From IMG/VR virus record IMGVR_UViG_3300034159_000041, positions 1 through 64,000 of that record: a stretch of DNA of 64,000 nt. One strand, given 5' to 3'. Both the position numbers and the translations under genes were made by a program. Below the pieces are notes generated by a model, which was not told the origin of the DNA, did no database searches, and saw only the letters and a list, made by a program, of their open reading frames with translations. This document shows positions 38,814 to 48,000 of the stretch, piece after piece. Position 1 is the stretch's first letter. Each line of letters opens with the position of its first letter. The DNA comes from a virus.

Positions 38814-39497
38814 ATGGGAATCACCATCCACCGCGATCTGCTTCAGGGTTCCGACGAGTGGCACGCCGCTCGGTGCGGGCTGCTGACGGCCAGCGAGATG
38901 CACCTGATCGTCACGCCGACCATGAAGCCGGCAGCCAACGACCGCGAGCGCACGCACCTGTACGAACTGCTGGCCCAGCGCATCACCCGCTACGTCGAGC
39001 CGACCTACTACGGCTACGCGATGATGCGGGGCCACGAGGACGAGATGGAATCCGCATCGATCTACGCGCAGCATTACGGCGCGGTCGATCGTGACGTGGG
39101 ATTCATCACCAATGACCGCTGGGGCTTCACGCTCGGGTACTCACCCGATGGGCTGGTCGGGGATGATGGGCTGATCGAGTGCAAGTCGAAGTGCCAGAAG
39201 CTTCAGATCAAGACCATCCTGGCGAACGAATGCCCAGACGAGCACATGGTTCAGGTCCAGGCGGGGCTGATGGTGTCCGAGCGGGAATGGTGCGATTTCG
39301 TCTCGTACTGCGGGGGGATGCCGATGCTGACGGTACGGGTCTATCCGGACCCCGTGTTGCAGGCCGCGATTGCTGCGGCGGCTGGAGCCTTTGAGCAGCG
39401 GCTAAGCGAAAAATTGAGCGAGTATCGGGCGCTGCTGGAATCATCCGACGCGCGCCTGGTGCCGACAGAACGACGAATTGAACAAGAGATGTATTAA
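38814..39497 (+). CDS. YqaJ-like recombination exonuclease
   Basis: 227 residues from ATG 38814. GSDEWHAARCGLLTASEMHLI (12-32) is the YqaJ start; the PD-(D/E)XK site is GYSPDGLVG (D112) and LIECKSKCQ (E122, K124), followed by HMVQVQAGLMV. It would resect double-strand ends 5'-3' for single-strand annealing, with the next gene as partner. All key residues are visible. Confidence 0.88.
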   Translation: MGITIHRDLLQGSDEWHAARCGLLTASEMHLIVTPTMKPAANDRERTHLYELLAQRITRYVEPTYYGYAMMRGHEDEMESASIYAQHYGAVDRDVGFITNDRWGFTLGYSPDGLVGDDGLIECKSKCQKLQIKTILANECPDEHMVQVQAGLMVSEREWCDFVSYCGGMPMLTVRVYPDPVLQAAIAAAAGAFEQRLSEKLSEYRALLESSDARLVPTERRIEQEMY

Positions 39498-39498
39498 A

Positions 39499-40290
39499 AT
39501 GAATGATATGTCATCAGTCATCGTGCCGCGCTCAGACCAGACCAATAGTGATGATCTGTTGTCAGGACCGCGAACGATCACGATTACCGGCGTCGATATC
39601 CGCCCCGGCACTGAACAGCCCGTGTCGGTGCATTACCAAGGCGACAACGACCGCCCGTGGAAACCCTGCAAGTCGCAATGTCGCGTGATGGTCGCCCTCT
39701 GGGGTCCGGACGCCAACGTCTACACCGGGCGGCAATTGACCCTCTACTGCGACCCGAAAGTGAAATGGGGCGGGGTCGAAGTCGGCGGCATCCGCATCAG
39801 CCACGCCTCGCACATGGAGGCCGACCGGACCCTGAGCTTGACCGTGACCAAGGGTCAGCGCAAGCCGTTCGTGGTGCGCCGGATGGAAACGGTCTCGCTG
39901 GGCTCCGTGCTGACGTTGATTGCGGGCGCGACGACGCTCGATGCACTGACGGCAGCGGCATCGCAGGCGGCGGCACTCGCGCCCGACGACAAGGCCAAAG
40001 CGCGGGCCGCGTATGCCAAGCGTAAGGCGGCCCTGGAATCGCCGCCCGCGACCACGGAGCCGACCCCGGAGCCTGACCACGAGCAGCAGCCCCAACAAAC
40101 AGAAGGGTTTGACGCGGAAACCTCGCGCCTGATCGACCTACGCGACGCCCTGGGCTGGGATTCCGCGACGCTCAGCGAGTACCTCACCGATCACCACGGC
40201 AGCGCCGACGCGCACCGCGACCCGGCCAAACTGCCGGCGATCGTGGCGGAGCTTGACCGGCTCTATGAGCAGACGGCAACGAAGAATTAG
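39499..40290 (+). CDS. Recombination-module partner protein
   Basis: 263 residues from ATG 39499. SGPRTITITGVDIRPGTEQPV, PWKPCKSQCRVMVALWGPDANVYTGRQ, DPKVKWGGVEVGGIRISHASH and KGQRKPFVV are the blocks of a phage family that is regularly found next to YqaJ nucleases; a DNA-binding OB-like role is likely but not established. The C-terminal 130 residues are helical and acidic. A terminator follows at 40300. Confidence 0.75.
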   Translation: MNDMSSVIVPRSDQTNSDDLLSGPRTITITGVDIRPGTEQPVSVHYQGDNDRPWKPCKSQCRVMVALWGPDANVYTGRQLTLYCDPKVKWGGVEVGGIRISHASHMEADRTLSLTVTKGQRKPFVVRRMETVSLGSVLTLIAGATTLDALTAAASQAAALAPDDKAKARAAYAKRKAALESPPATTEPTPEPDHEQQPQQTEGFDAETSRLIDLRDALGWDSATLSEYLTDHHGSADAHRDPAKLPAIVAELDRLYEQTATKN

Positions 40291-40299
40291 CCTCAGCAT

Positions 40300-40321
40300 C
40301 CCGGCCTAAGCGCCGGGTTTT
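40300..40321 (+). terminator. Intrinsic terminator
   Basis: CCCGGC pairs with GCCGGG around a 6-base loop, then TTTT; ends the recombination module but the operon may read through. Confidence 0.7.
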
Positions 40322-40335
40322 CATAGGAAAAGATT

Positions 40336-40587
40336 ATGACTCTGCATATCGAATCAGGACATCCAACGCAAGGCGATGTCGCGCAAATTGGCGGCAATCT
40401 CGTCAGGTTCGTTACGGAAGATGGGCGCTGCATGTTTGAGGTCACCATCGGCAGCGACGGGACATCAATCGACGTTCGTGGCGCCGGAAGAACCAAGGTT
40501 GACGGCGAGCTCTATTCCGAGGCGATCCAGGTCAGGCCAATCGCCAGTAATGCGATCACGGTCCATGTGTGTCGCCATACCGACTAA
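40336..40587 (+). CDS. Small phage protein
   Basis: 83 residues, beta-rich: GGNLVRFVTEDGRCMFEVTIGSDG. ATG 40336 follows AGGAAAAGATT. Unknown function. Confidence 0.62.
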   Translation: MTLHIESGHPTQGDVAQIGGNLVRFVTEDGRCMFEVTIGSDGTSIDVRGAGRTKVDGELYSEAIQVRPIASNAITVHVCRHTD

Positions 40588-40609
40588 ACGCCGTATTTCT
40601 ATAGGAAAA

Positions 40610-40873
40610 ATGATGACAGCAAACGCCAATCGCGTGTCAAAATCCCGGTGCCCAACCTGCAATGAGGTCCTCGACGCCGCCACCCGCAGTGATGGCGGCG
40701 ACGCGATGCCGAGCGCCGGTGATTATTCGGTCTGCTTCTATTGCGGCAGTTTCCTGACATTCTTGCCGGACATGCAACTGCGCCTGCTTTCTGTTGAGGA
40801 AGTCGCCGCACTGGATGATGAAACCCGCATCGCCATGGTGCGGGCGCGTGAAGTGACCACGAGGACAAGATGA
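40610..40873 (+). CDS. Small zinc-ribbon protein
   Basis: 87 residues from ATG 40610 (second ATG 40613), AGGAAAA upstream. CPTCNEVLDAATRS and CFYCGSFLTF form a zinc ribbon; helical C-terminus. Overlaps the next gene by ATGA. Unknown role. Confidence 0.68.
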   Translation: MMTANANRVSKSRCPTCNEVLDAATRSDGGDAMPSAGDYSVCFYCGSFLTFLPDMQLRLLSVEEVAALDDETRIAMVRAREVTTRTR

Positions 40874-41184
40874 AAACCCTGATCAACCTGCGCCTCACCC
40901 CGCGCGGTGAGGACGACCACCCACGCAACACCACGCCCGTTGAAGCCGACCCGATCGGCCACGGGCTGGCCCTGCACCCGTCGATCAACGTCGATGGGGC
41001 TTGGCAGGTGTCGGACATGACGACGGGGATGAGCGTCGGGCTGCCGGAGATGACGCGAAAAGACGCGCGCCTGTCGGCCCGGATGCGCCTGGTGCGCGCC
41101 TGTCGCGACGGGCTGGGGGCTACCGTTGATGAGGTGCTGGAGCGGGCGCGGGCGAAACAGGCAGAGCGCGGAGTCGCGCAATGA
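40870..41184 (+). CDS. Phage protein of unknown function
   Basis: 104 residues; starts with a beta sequence (INLRLTPRGEDD, GLALHPSINVDGAWQVSDMTTG) and ends in helices (RMRLVRACRDGLGATVDEVLERA). Coupled at both ends by ATGA. No family recognised. Confidence 0.65.
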   Translation: MKTLINLRLTPRGEDDHPRNTTPVEADPIGHGLALHPSINVDGAWQVSDMTTGMSVGLPEMTRKDARLSARMRLVRACRDGLGATVDEVLERARAKQAERGVAQ

Positions 41185-41522
41185 ACAGTATTGTCGATGA
41201 AAAAACAGTTTACGTCGCCTACTCCAATACAGACTGCACAGAGGGCCGCGGGAGCGATATCCCAGTTGCCGTATGTGAGTTGGAGGAGACCGCGAAACGG
41301 CTGGCTCACAAGCGGTACATTCAAGGCTCAGACGGCCCGGTGCGACCCGCAGTGTTGCGTAGAATCGGTGCTGAGTGGTACGCCCCAGAGGCGTGCTACC
41401 GGGTCATCAGTCCAACCAAGGAAGACCGCGCCGTGCAGAAAATGATTGACGCCAAACGCGCGGCTTTGGATAAAGCAAAAGCGGCGGGACTCAGTGACGA
41501 AGATATTGCGGCGTTGCTATGA
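41181..41522 (+). CDS. Phage protein of unknown function
   Basis: 113 residues. Beta N-terminus (KTVYVAYSNTDCTEGRGSDIPVAVCE), a helix ETAKRLAHKRYIQG and a helical Lys/Ala-rich end. ATGA overlaps both sides. No family recognised. Confidence 0.65.
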   Translation: MNSIVDEKTVYVAYSNTDCTEGRGSDIPVAVCELEETAKRLAHKRYIQGSDGPVRPAVLRRIGAEWYAPEACYRVISPTKEDRAVQKMIDAKRAALDKAKAAGLSDEDIAALL

Positions 41523-41725
41523 GCGGCCAACAGTGGACCGGCAACACCACCGACCGCTCGGGCGTGGCGATCTTCAGCGAGGGCGACGTGACCGTTGAGG
41601 TCCCGCTGTTGGATGTGAGGTTTTTCAATGACCTGACCCGGCTGATAACTGAGGCACGCCGGATCAGCGCCACGGCGGAGCGCGAGCGGGTCTATTCAGC
41701 AATCGAGCGGGCGCTAAAACCATGA
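41519..41725 (+). CDS. Small phage protein
   Basis: 68 residues, GVAIFSEGDVTVEVPLLDVRFFNDLTRLITEARRIS: a strand pair and a helix. Unknown function. Confidence 0.62.
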   Translation: MSGQQWTGNTTDRSGVAIFSEGDVTVEVPLLDVRFFNDLTRLITEARRISATAERERVYSAIERALKP

Positions 41726-42060
41726 CGAAAGATGAAATCAAAGCCATCGCGCTGGCCCACGGGTTCACGCTGCGCACTCAGCCGGATGGGACGCAGGACC
41801 TCAATCCCTACGTCTATGCGTTTGCCGAGGCGCTGCTGATGAGCAAATGGCAACCCATCGCGACGGCACCGAAAGACCAGCCAACGGCAATCATCGTCGC
41901 CGAGAAGAACGGCGGCGGAATGGCCTGGGCGTCAAGTGCGTACTGGATCGAGCGCGGCTACTGGTCAGACGGCGTTGAGCGGCTGCGCGACCCCACCCAC
42001 TGGATGCCGATGCCAACACCCCCGACGCACGGGCTGGCGGTGAGCGCGGGGCTTGAGTGA
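41722..42060 (+). CDS. DUF551-like protein
   Basis: 112 residues. N-terminal 35 residues (TKDEIKAIALAHGFTLRTQPDG) form a small unit, then MSKWQPIATAPKDQPTAIIVAE and DPTHWMPMPTPP give the DUF551 W-x-P-I-x-x-A-P ... HWMPxPxPP pattern. A second DUF551-like protein lies at 33587-33817. Confidence 0.8.
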   Translation: MTKDEIKAIALAHGFTLRTQPDGTQDLNPYVYAFAEALLMSKWQPIATAPKDQPTAIIVAEKNGGGMAWASSAYWIERGYWSDGVERLRDPTHWMPMPTPPTHGLAVSAGLE

Positions 42061-42254
42061 TGTGGACCCAACAAGGTTTCGCCGTGATCAGCGAAGTCCG
42101 CGCCGAGGGCGCCGATGGGTGGATGCCGTTCGTCCATGCCTTCGTGCCGTCGCTGCTGCTGGCGGACGATGCTGAGACGGACGTGCGCGCGCTTCCGGAG
42201 AGCCACCGGGTCGGGCTGCGCGTGGTGCCGGCGACGCTGAGCGTTGAGTGCTGA
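42060..42254 (+). CDS. Small phage protein
   Basis: 64 residues from ATG 42060 (TGATG overlap). FAVISEVRAEGADGWMPFVHAF and LPESHRVGLRVVPAT; beta-rich. Unknown function. Confidence 0.6.
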   Translation: MWTQQGFAVISEVRAEGADGWMPFVHAFVPSLLLADDAETDVRALPESHRVGLRVVPATLSVEC

Positions 42255-42318
42255 GCGCGGTGAACACGCAACCGCCACACCGCGATCCGTGAATCATGGC
42301 CGTTGAAAGGAGTATCCA

Positions 42319-42537
42319 ATGGATATTACGAAGAGCCCAGACTCCGACCCGCTGAGCGGTGCGCCGCAGCAGCCGGACGCGACCCGAGAACTGCGCGTGA
42401 TCCTGCGCCTGCCTGGCCTCACGGTCAGACAGATCAGGGACGCCGCGCTGGCGCTGCCGGTGCGCCGGTCGCAGCATCAATGGATCATGGATGCGATTGC
42501 TGAGAAGTTGTCACGTGACACGGGGGCGTCGCTGTGA
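42319..42537 (+). CDS. Small phage protein
   Basis: 72 residues, AAGGAG upstream of ATG 42319. LRVILRLPGLTVRQIRDAALALPV and a basic helical end. Overlaps the PPCR gene by ATGA. Unknown function. Confidence 0.62.
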   Translation: MDITKSPDSDPLSGAPQQPDATRELRVILRLPGLTVRQIRDAALALPVRRSQHQWIMDAIAEKLSRDTGASL

Positions 42538-43163
42538 TGACCAGCGACCGTGAGGCGTGCCGCGCTCTTAATCCAATGGTGAGTGTTCTTTTTGCCAGCG
42601 CAGACAGTGTTTATAAGACGCTTCCAGGCGTTGACGTTTGGGACGCTGAGCGCGACGCTTTGACCTGGCCTGGTGGGACGCCAGTGGTCGCGCATCCCCC
42701 GTGCCGAGCCTGGGCCAGCCTGCGCTTTCACGCGCGCCCGCGGCCCGGAGAACGCGAGTACGCCCCGTGGGCCGTGGGCCGCGTGCGTGAGTTCGGTGGG
42801 GTGCTGGAGCACCCGCACAAGTCCAGGCTCTGGCCAGAGCATGATTTACCGACCGGGATCAAGGCCGACGCGTGGGGCGGATGGACGTTGACCGTTGATC
42901 AGCATTGGTTCGGCCACCGCGCACGAAAGCGCACGCGCCTCTACATTTGCGGATGCGCCCCGCACGCGGTACCAGCGATGCCGTTACGCATCGGTGAACC
43001 AACCCACACCGTCGGGCTCTGGAGCGGACGTGACAAAACGCGGTGCCGTCCATCGATCGGCAAGCGCGAGTTTGAGGCGACGCCACCCGCGTTCGCCCGC
43101 TGGCTGGTTGAACTGGCGCGACGCTGCGCCGGAGTGGGGGCGCCGCAGAAAGTTGCGAACTGA
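42534..43163 (+). CDS. PPCR-motif protein related to DNA cytosine methyltransferases (putative)
   Basis: 209 residues, ATGATG at 42534. VVAHPPCRAW (52-60) looks like motif IV of C5-methyltransferases, FGGVLEHPHKSRLW like the following motif, and QHWFGHRARKRTRLYICG like motif VIII. It is short and lacks an obvious SAM-binding Gly loop, so it may be a divergent or degenerate family member. Might modify phage DNA or antagonise restriction. Family is common in phages without a known role. Confidence 0.6.
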   Translation: MMTSDREACRALNPMVSVLFASADSVYKTLPGVDVWDAERDALTWPGGTPVVAHPPCRAWASLRFHARPRPGEREYAPWAVGRVREFGGVLEHPHKSRLWPEHDLPTGIKADAWGGWTLTVDQHWFGHRARKRTRLYICGCAPHAVPAMPLRIGEPTHTVGLWSGRDKTRCRPSIGKREFEATPPAFARWLVELARRCAGVGAPQKVAN

Positions 43164-43245
43164 CATAAGGCGCATTATCGGCAATCGCTCGCGGACAAGA
43201 ACGCGCCAGCCGCTTGCGTGGGAATCCGGACGGAGACGAAAACAG

Positions 43246-43437
43246 ATGAATCGAGAAGAAATCACACAGAGCATCGATAAGCCAGCCGGCATGAGCGCAG
43301 AGGATGAACTTGCATGGGCGCTGGCTGGCCTGCTTCGGTGGCCGCTGCCAGGCGGGCGTGACATCGCCGCGCTGTTGCCTGGATGGCTGATCGATCATGC
43401 CCGCGATGCGCTCACGCGTTACCGTGACTGCGCCTAG
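43246..43437 (+). CDS. Small helical phage protein
   Basis: 63 residues from ATG 43246 (CGGAGACG upstream). MSAEDELAWALAGLLRWPLPGGRDIAALLPGWLIDHARDALTRYRD is helical. Unknown function. Confidence 0.62.
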   Translation: MNREEITQSIDKPAGMSAEDELAWALAGLLRWPLPGGRDIAALLPGWLIDHARDALTRYRDCA

Positions 43438-43492
43438 CGAACAGGGCCAAAGCGGGCGCCTCGTCCTGAAGAAAAACACCCGGAGAACACCG

Positions 43493-43681
43493 ATGTGGAT
43501 CGTTGAACTCTACGACGGCAACCAGTGGCTCGCGCCCTGGCAAGGCGACCCCGGCCGGACCTGTGTGCGCGACAATGCCAAGCGCTACCCCACGGAACAT
43601 GCCGCGATCTGCGCCTTGGCCCGTGCCAAGCGGGTGTTTCCGCGGCGCGACTATACTCAGGCGCGGGTCGTGCCGGAATGA
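43493..43681 (+). CDS. Small phage protein
   Basis: 62 residues from ATG 43493 (CCGGAGAA upstream). MWIVELYDGNQWLAPWQGDPGRTCVRDNAKRYPTEHAAICALARAKRV: beta hairpin then helix. Coupled to the next gene. Unknown function. Confidence 0.62.
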   Translation: MWIVELYDGNQWLAPWQGDPGRTCVRDNAKRYPTEHAAICALARAKRVFPRRDYTQARVVPE

Positions 43682-43929
43682 CCGACACCCATCCAGTGCA
43701 GACTCCTGGCCGTCGCGGGGAGAGGGCGCGCGCTCCAACAGCGGTCACGCTGGCCGCCTATGAGGTCTACTGCGCCCTCTACGGCCCGCAGGAAGCCATG
43801 ATTACCGGAGACTGCCGCGGCGGGTTCTCGACCGCAGAATTGATCGCGTTCCTGTATGCGCGCGCGTTTCCTCGCGAGCAGTGGCGCGCGAAAGTTGACG
43901 AGGCATTTGCTGGGATGGAACGACTTTGA
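43678..43929 (+). CDS. Small phage protein
   Basis: 83 residues from ATG 43678 (ATGA overlap). A disordered start then AAYEVYCALYGPQEAMI and ELIAFLYARAFPREQWRAKVDEAF helices. Unknown function. Confidence 0.62.
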   Translation: MTDTHPVQTPGRRGERARAPTAVTLAAYEVYCALYGPQEAMITGDCRGGFSTAELIAFLYARAFPREQWRAKVDEAFAGMERL

Positions 43930-44312
43930 CAGAAGAATTTTTAACCCTCGTCCTCGATCAACTGCGCGCCATCCGCGCGGACCTGGCGGAGATCACGCCC
44001 CGGCTGGAGCGCATCGACGGGCAACTCGCCGCGATCGCGCAGACCCTCGCGCTGGATAAATCGGGGGCACGACGCGCGCCGATGACATGGGATGAATTGC
44101 CAGCGATAACGCGAAGTGTGCTAATGAAAAATGGAATTAGCACGCTTGCCGAACTCGCCGAACGATCGCCAGTGGATTTGCTCAAGCTGCCGTATTTTGG
44201 CAAAAAGAGCTTAAAGGCTGTAGAGAAAATGTTACACGAACACGGGCTTACGCTGTTGACAAAGCGCAACACCTATCCAGGTTTGGTGGAAAAAAATGCA
44301 ACTGACAACTGA
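43926..44312 (+). CDS. RNA polymerase alpha-CTD-like protein
   Basis: 128 residues from TTG 43926 (TTGA overlap). Residues 3-48 are a coiled coil (LVLDQLRAIRADLAEI). Residues 56-110 match the C-terminal domain of RNA polymerase alpha: ITRSVLMKNGISTLAELAE with R63, then DLLKLPYFGKKSLKAVEKML with GKKS at 92-95, residues that in E. coli (R265, G296-K298-S299) contact DNA. N268 equivalent seems absent. It may dimerise and bind UP-element-like DNA or compete with the host domain. Confidence 0.75.
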   Translation: MTEEFLTLVLDQLRAIRADLAEITPRLERIDGQLAAIAQTLALDKSGARRAPMTWDELPAITRSVLMKNGISTLAELAERSPVDLLKLPYFGKKSLKAVEKMLHEHGLTLLTKRNTYPGLVEKNATDN

Positions 44313-44535
44313 AGACATGAAGATGCTCGCCGCACTGGAGCGGCGCATGGATTGCGGAGAGCAACCATACGTCGTCACCGACGGCGGGCGCATGGCGTTT
44401 CCTGCGTCGCTCCTCGATGAGTGCGGGATCGTGTCCGGGCAAACGGTGTCGCACCAAATGACCATCACCCTGATGGAGATGAACCTTGCGAACCTGCAAG
44501 CGCAAATTGCCATCGAGAGCGCCAGGAACGCTTGA
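44296..44535 (+). CDS. Small phage protein
   Basis: 79 residues, ATG 44296 inside the end of the alpha-CTD-like gene. DMKMLAALERRMDCGEQPYVVTDGGRMAFPAS and a helical end. Unknown function. Confidence 0.62.
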   Translation: MQLTTEDMKMLAALERRMDCGEQPYVVTDGGRMAFPASLLDECGIVSGQTVSHQMTITLMEMNLANLQAQIAIESARNA

Positions 44536-44698
44536 TCGCCTAGCGAGGGGTAGCAGGACCTCCGCCGCCCCCGTCGTGCGGCGGTCCCCCGAGCCACCCG
44601 GATGCGAAGCGTCGCAAGCTTGCGAGACCCTCGACCCTGGGCGCCCGGTGACATCATTCATGCGCCGGGGTTGTCCTGGCACACCCAAGGAGACCCTG
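44536..44698. other. 163-bp intergenic region with a strong hairpin
   Basis: No gene seen. CCGCCGC and GCGGCGG flank an 9-base loop near 44562-44584 without a T run. Could be a terminator needing Rho, an attenuator or a structured leader for the next gene. Confidence 0.4.
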
Positions 44699-45001
44699 AT
44701 GAATTTCGCTGTCATTTCCCGCCACGCCCCAACCGCTGGCCAGCACGCTCTGGCCGAAGCCCAAGGCCATACCCTGACCCACGTCGGGGACGCCGATGCG
44801 TTCAGCGTGAACGCCGGCTTCGTCCACGACAAAGGCCCGTTTGAGGGCGTGGTGGTGGTCCACCCGGCCGCCGCGCTGCGCCTGGCCCCGCAGTTCGCGA
44901 TCGGCGTGTTCGAGAACGCCAACCGCGCCCCGGTGGGCGCCCCGCCGCAGTTTGAGGCGGTGTCGTTGCAGGTCTTCGATCTGCGCGCCGACCTGGCGTG
45001 A
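44699..45001 (+). CDS. Small conserved phage/plasmid protein
   Basis: 100 residues from ATG 44699 with AAGGAGACCCTG upstream. MNFAVISRHAPTAGQHALA, DADAFSVN, FEGVVVVHPAAALRLAP and VGVFENANRAP follow a pattern seen in phage and plasmid proteins of unknown function. Ends 38 bp before the stop of the giant convergent gene. Confidence 0.68.
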   Translation: MNFAVISRHAPTAGQHALAEAQGHTLTHVGDADAFSVNAGFVHDKGPFEGVVVVHPAAALRLAPQFAIGVFENANRAPVGAPPQFEAVSLQVFDLRADLA

Positions 45002-45038
45002 GCGACTGGCCAGGGACGGCTGCTTGGTCGCGCCTAAC

Positions 45039-48000
45039 CTAACCCCCGAACGCCGCGGCGGCCTCCTGGCGCAGTTCCGGAGACAGCGCCTTCAGGAACC
45101 GCTCGCTGTTGGTTAACTTCAACGCGCGGATGCGCGCCCGCAACTGCGCCGGTTTCCACTCAATCGGCGTGTCCGGGTTGGTGCGGTTCCAGTCGGCGAT
45201 GTCGCGCTGTGCCTTGGCGACCCCGGCCTGATCCCGCTTAACCGCGGCCTGCGCCATGTTGCCCATGTAGGTCTGCTCCATCTTCTTGCGCAGGCTGTCG
45301 CGCTCCAAGATGCTGTATTTCTGCTCATTGAACTGCGCGACGCGGGTCGGGTTGAACCCCAAGAACTTGAACGCCGCCTCGGTGCGCGACACCGGGATCA
45401 GCGGGGTGCCGAAGCGATCCACCGCATCCCCGCTCACCATGGCCGTGGTGCCGTCAACAAAGCCCTTGAGCGCCCGCGGCAAGAGGGCATAGCCGGCCCG
45501 GTCCCACTGCCCGCGCGCCGCCTGCTCGACGGCGGTCCCCACATCCTTGACCACGCCCGCAGTTGGCCCCCACAACTCCGAGACCTCGCGCGTGCTGCCC
45601 AGGCTGGAGGGCTTGAGGATCCCGGTCGCGGGGATCAGGTTGCCCATGCCGACGCGACTGGCGATGTCAAACGGCAGTCCGGCCCGGCTGATCCCGTTCA
45701 CCACCACCGGGCCGATGGCCTCGCCCAGCAGTTTCTCGGCCCAGGTGTTGAGTTCCTGGCGGGTCTGCCAGTTCTTCCCCCACCACTGCATGATGGTGTC
45801 AATCAGGTCCTCGGCGTCTTCTTCCCCAGGCAGGCCCCCGAGACCGGCCCCGACCACCAGGGCGGCAAGCATCAGCGCCCGCTGCTTGGTCGGGACGCGC
45901 GAGAGCAATTCCATGTACTGCACGGAGAACATGCGAAACGTGAAAAGAGGAGCGCCGATCCCGCGCGCCCACGGCGGCCGGTTTTCCTTGCGCATCACAA
46001 ACTGCGTGCTGTTGACGCCATCCTCGGCGTACTTGAATGCGGCCTCACCTTTCAGCCCGTTGCCTTCTGCCTGGCGGTAGGCCGCGACGAACGTCACCTG
46101 TCGGTTCACTTGCTCGGCCAAACTGAAGAACGACCCCCACACCGTCATGGCAAACTGCGCGTTCGGGCTCGACATGATCCGGCCGCCCCCCAGGGTGCCG
46201 CCGCGGGCGGTGGCCATCAGGTTGTAGACCCCCTGCGGTGCGATCAGCCCCTCAAGTTCAGCGCGGGCGTAGGCGTCCCCGAGCGCGGTCCCGGTGGCCG
46301 GTGGACCCTTGAACACCTGCGCATAGGCGTCCTTGAGTAGCTGCGTCACGTTGCCCGGCTGCTGGGTCATCCAGGGGGCGGTGACCATCGGGACTTGCGA
46401 AAGGTTGGTCACGGCCGATGCCACGGACGCGCCGAGATACCACGCAAACAGGAACTGGCGCAAGCCGGCGAACTCTTCGTTCGGGTCGGCGAGGTAATCC
46501 CGTAAGTTGATCGCGTAGGTCCGCAAGTCGCCGTTTTCCTGCTTGATCGCGTCGATGGCGTACCCCACGTCGCCCGCGTTCAAGTTGTTGCTGGAGAGCC
46601 GGGCGTTGCTGACGATGTAGGAGGCCAGCACGCGCTGCGCCTCGGTCGAGTACCCGGCGATGCCTTCGCGGTGCAGCAGACTTTTCAGCGCGCTGGACTC
46701 GGCCGCCGCCAACCGGATGTACTCTTGCATCAGGTCGGCGAGGTTCTTGCCGTCGTCGGTGCTGGTGTCCATGTGGTCGGCGAACAAGCTCAGGGTGTCC
46801 ATGTTCAAGCCGCGGAAGAGTTTGTAGCCTTCCTCGGACGTGATCCCATGCACCACCTCCTGCCCGGCCCCCTTGGCCTCACTCATGGCCTTGTAGGCGG
46901 CCATCTGTTCGGCCTCGCTCGCGTACTTGGCGAAGTAGATCACCGCGCGCTCGTTGGTGTCGGGGTCGGTCTGCCAGACGGTCACCGCCCACTTGCCGAA
47001 GCGCTTCAGCGGGAAGTAGCCCTCGGCCTTGAGCTTTTCTACCTTCTCGGCAATGCCATCGATAGACGCCTGAGTGGAGTCGATCTTGTTGCGCAGCGTC
47101 GTGGCCTGCTCGAACCCAAGTTCCGCCGCCTCCAGGTTCTTACGCGATTGGTGCAGGCCAGACTGCGCGTCGTCCTGCGCCTCCTGCGCCCGCTGGAGCG
47201 CCGCGTAGGCGGATGGGTAGTCAGCCTTGCCGGCCGCATCCAGCGCCTGCTGTGCGGCGCGGGTCGCCTTCTTGGCGGCATCCAGCGCCTGTTCGTCGGC
47301 GTCGCGCTCCGCGGTCATCGTCTTGACCATGTTCTGCGCGGTCACGACCGCCTCGGCCACGTCTTCCCGGATCGCGGAGAGCACTTGCTCGGCATTGCCG
47401 GCCGCCGCGGTGACGTGCTCATCCATGATCTGCCGCGCCAGCCGCCCGGAGAGGGCGTGGCGCTCACGCTTGGGTAGGTCCGCGTGCAGCACCTCCAGCA
47501 GCGAGCGCATGGCCCCGACCTGGAAGGTCTGCGCCGACGTATCGAGCGACTGGTGCGTGGCCTTGAGCGCCTGGTTATAGCTTTCGATCTGCCGGTCGGA
47601 GCGACCGCGCGCCTTGAGTTCTGCGACGCTCCAGCGGTGCTTGTTGAGGGTGCCTTCGTTCAGGTCGGTCTGCACCCCGTGCAACTCGCGCGGGCTCATG
47701 GCGGAGCGCACCTGTTTTGCCGACGCCCACGCCGCGCCCATGCCCTTCTCCATCTGGGTGAACCAGTGCGGGGCCAGCGATTCGGCCTGCATGGCAAAGG
47801 TGGAGTTGTCATCAGACTGCCGGGTCAGCCCGTCGTAGACCGGCTTGAACTGCGGTTCGCGAATAGAGAGGTTGCGCGGTGTGCCCACGGACTTATCCCA
47901 CGCGCGGACCTTGGCGGAGGTCTGGCGGCCGGGGATGCCCGCGCCGTAGGGCATGAACCGATCGAGCACGTCGGCGATGCGCGACGCCAGGGTGCGGGTT

